A stretch of 7,376 nucleotides of DNA from Pseudomonadota bacterium (lineage in GTDB: Bacteria; Myxococcota_A; Polyangia; Polyangiales; Polyangiaceae), in contig QGUH01000155.1 of assembly GCA_003242355.1 (NCBI GenBank), positions 1-7,376 on the forward strand, written 5' to 3'. Shown in pieces: positions 6,618 to 7,376 of the stretch. Under the pieces are notes generated by a model. That model did no database searches. It was not told where the DNA came from and worked only from the letters and a program-made list of their open reading frames with translations. The position numbers and the translations under genes were made by a program. The first letter of the stretch is position 1; every line of letters begins with the position of its first letter.

Positions 6618-6720
6618 AGCGAGAGGTGCTCTGCCGGCGGCGGGAGCGATGCGCGCTTCCCCGGAGGCATCTCACAACGGAGACGAATCCTGATCTCCCT
6701 CAACTGGAAGACACTGTCTG

Positions 6721-7332
6721 ATGACGTTTACGGAAGCTGCGGCGCAGGTTCTGCGCCTCGTGGGGAAACCTCTACACTACAAGGAAATCACTGACGTAGC
6801 GATCGAGAAGAACCTGCTCAGCCACGTTGGCAAGAGCCCCGAGGTCACGATGGGGGCACGCCTCGCCGCTCTGGTCAAGAAGTCCGACAAGGACAACCCG
6901 CTGATTCGGGTGAAACCGGGCGTCTTCGCGCTGCGCGAGTGGGACGAGGAGACGATCGAGCGCGGTCTGAAGGATCGCACTCCGGCGCTCGAGAAGCTCT
7001 CGGGTCAGGAGATCGAGCCCGAGCCCGAAGTGGTGCGTGCGGCGCACGTGAGCCTCGATGAGTTCGCCGAAGAGGGCGAGCCGCTGTCGCCCGATCGGGA
7101 AGAGCAGGAGCGCGCGGAGCTCGCTCTGCATGCCACGGAAATCTTCGAGTCCGAGGAGGACGACGACGAACCGATTTTCGGCGGTGAGGAGGCGGAAAGC
7201 GCGCCGGAAGGCGCTCGGCAGGAGGCGCTCGGCAGGAGGCGTAGGCGGCGCAGGCGGCGCGGCGTCGCCCGCGCCGGCGGCGCCGGCCAGGGCGGTGTCC
7301 TTTTAACAATTCTCCGGCCCACGAGACCGTAA
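6721..7332 (+). CDS. HARE-HTH domain protein with acidic linker and poly-Arg run; 3' end doubtful
   Basis: Residues 1 to about 73 fit the HARE-HTH winged-helix domain, also found in the RNA polymerase delta subunit (RpoE) and in chromatin and restriction proteins. It opens with MTFTEAAAQVLRLVGKPLHY, continues with KEITDVAIEKNLLSHVGKSP and MGARLAALVKK, and ends with the wing strand LIRVKPGVFALREW. This supports a cytoplasmic DNA- or polymerase-associated role; the target is unknown. Residues about 95-165 are Glu/Asp-rich and probably disordered. R172-R180 is an uninterrupted nine-Arg run that could bind nucleic acid. GGAAG (6706-6710) is a ribosome binding site with a rather long 10-nt spacing; the start agrees with the domain boundary. 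Oddities: a 14-bp tandem duplication just before the Arg run changes the frame relative to a single copy, and the last ten codons (LLTILRPTRP) lie in a suddenly AT-rich tail. The natural C-terminus is therefore uncertain, and 203 residues may be an artefactual length. Confidence 0.82.
   Translation: MTFTEAAAQVLRLVGKPLHYKEITDVAIEKNLLSHVGKSPEVTMGARLAALVKKSDKDNPLIRVKPGVFALREWDEETIERGLKDRTPALEKLSGQEIEPEPEVVRAAHVSLDEFAEEGEPLSPDREEQERAELALHATEIFESEEDDDEPIFGGEEAESAPEGARQEALGRRRRRRRRRGVARAGGAGQGGVLLTILRPTRP
7210..7237 (+). repeat. Exact 14-bp tandem duplication inside the HARE-HTH gene
   Basis: GGCGCTCGGCAGGA occurs at 7210-7223 and again at 7224-7237 with no gap. Fourteen is not a multiple of three, so gain or loss of one copy shifts the frame. 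With one copy the reading would meet TAG a few codons on (after ...ARQEA); with two it enters the nine-Arg run. Confidence 0.85.
7273..7304 (+). terminator. GC hairpin followed by a short T-run
   Basis: GCCGGC (7273-7278) and GCCGGC (7282-7287) form a perfect stem with a 3-nt loop; TTTT follows at 7301-7304. The 13-nt gap between stem and T-run, and the position inside the apparent reading frame, weaken the case for an intrinsic terminator. If the true protein ends earlier (for example in an alternative frame whose TAA is at 7304-7306), the fit improves. Confidence 0.25.
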
Positions 7333-7376
7333 TAGATTCCCTTACCCGTCCTTTCTTTTGAAAAAAAAAAAATAGA
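7301..7376. other. Abruptly AT-rich tail ending in a 12-A run
   Basis: By hand count, 28 of these 76 bases are G or C, against 85 of the 100 bases before (7201-7300). The tail carries CTTTCTTTTG followed by twelve A (7361-7372) and TAGA at the edge. It could be a low-quality contig end, a chimeric join, or the start of AT-rich foreign DNA. Confidence 0.6.

Larger units (their letters stand above)
6151..6720. other. 570-bp non-coding, structure-rich region
   Basis: No convincing gene lies between the starts of the leftward small gene/murB operon and the rightward HARE-HTH gene. Open frames here translate to low-complexity Arg/Gly/Pro/Ser sequence and overlap the real genes out of frame. The left half is G-rich on the plus strand, with imperfect repeats about 84 bp apart (GGGGAAGCATCGTGGGTCGG from about 6219, resembling GGGAACGCAGCGGGTGGGG from about 6305). 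The middle holds a strong bulged hairpin and the right half a ~50-bp direct repeat pair. Another 8-bp stem with two G-U pairs and one end G-U lies at 6610-6632. Promoters for both flanking transcripts are presumably here, but I could not assign -35/-10 boxes with confidence. Confidence 0.6.

Noticed and set aside
5749..6693. 314-codon plus-strand frame covering the small gene and the gap
   Set aside because: Low-complexity translation. It begins inside murB antisense and crosses the well-supported minus-strand small gene.
6177..6794. 205-codon plus-strand frame in the gap running into the HARE-HTH gene
   Set aside because: No ribosome binding site, Gly/Arg-rich translation, and it overlaps the HARE-HTH start in a different frame.

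Overview
The window is high-GC DNA with strong G/C preference at third codon positions. It most resembles a myxobacterium, probably of the Polyangia/Sorangium type. This is an inference from gene style: a Gly/Ser-rich lipoprotein carrying a CXXCH domain, a HARE-HTH protein with an acidic linker and a poly-Arg run, and frequent GTG starts. No rRNA or other taxonomic marker is present.

Layout. (1) 1-1122, minus strand: the first 374 codons of an unrecognised protein that runs off the left edge. (2) A 40-bp divergent gap carrying two opposed ribosome binding sites. (3) alaS, alanyl-tRNA synthetase, 1163-3901, plus strand, apparently complete and intact. (4) A lipoprotein with a Gly/Ser-rich stalk and a single cytochrome c-type CXXCH motif, 3985-4764, plus strand. 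It converges on the next gene with only 12 bp between the stop codons. (5) A two-gene minus-strand operon: a small conserved-looking protein (6150-5812) followed after 3 bp by murB (5808-4777). (6) A 570-bp stretch with no convincing gene, 6151-6720. It holds an operator-like palindrome, a strong bulged hairpin and a pair of imperfect ~50-bp direct repeats. (7) A HARE-HTH protein, 6721-7332, plus strand. Its last ten codons lie in an abruptly AT-rich tail that ends in a 12-A run, so its 3' end may not be natural.

How the genes relate. alaS (translation) and murB (peptidoglycan precursor synthesis) are housekeeping genes. The lipoprotein is an envelope protein with a possible redox centre, and the HARE-HTH protein is a likely DNA- or transcription-associated factor. 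They do not form one pathway. Only the small gene and murB look co-transcribed.

I found no clear new multi-gene system, mobile element, CRISPR array, tRNA or rRNA. The points most worth a second look are the structured 570-bp non-coding region, the composition break at about 7301, the uncharacterised gene divergent from alaS, and the small gene coupled in frame to murB. Statements about family membership rest on recognising motifs by eye; no search was run.
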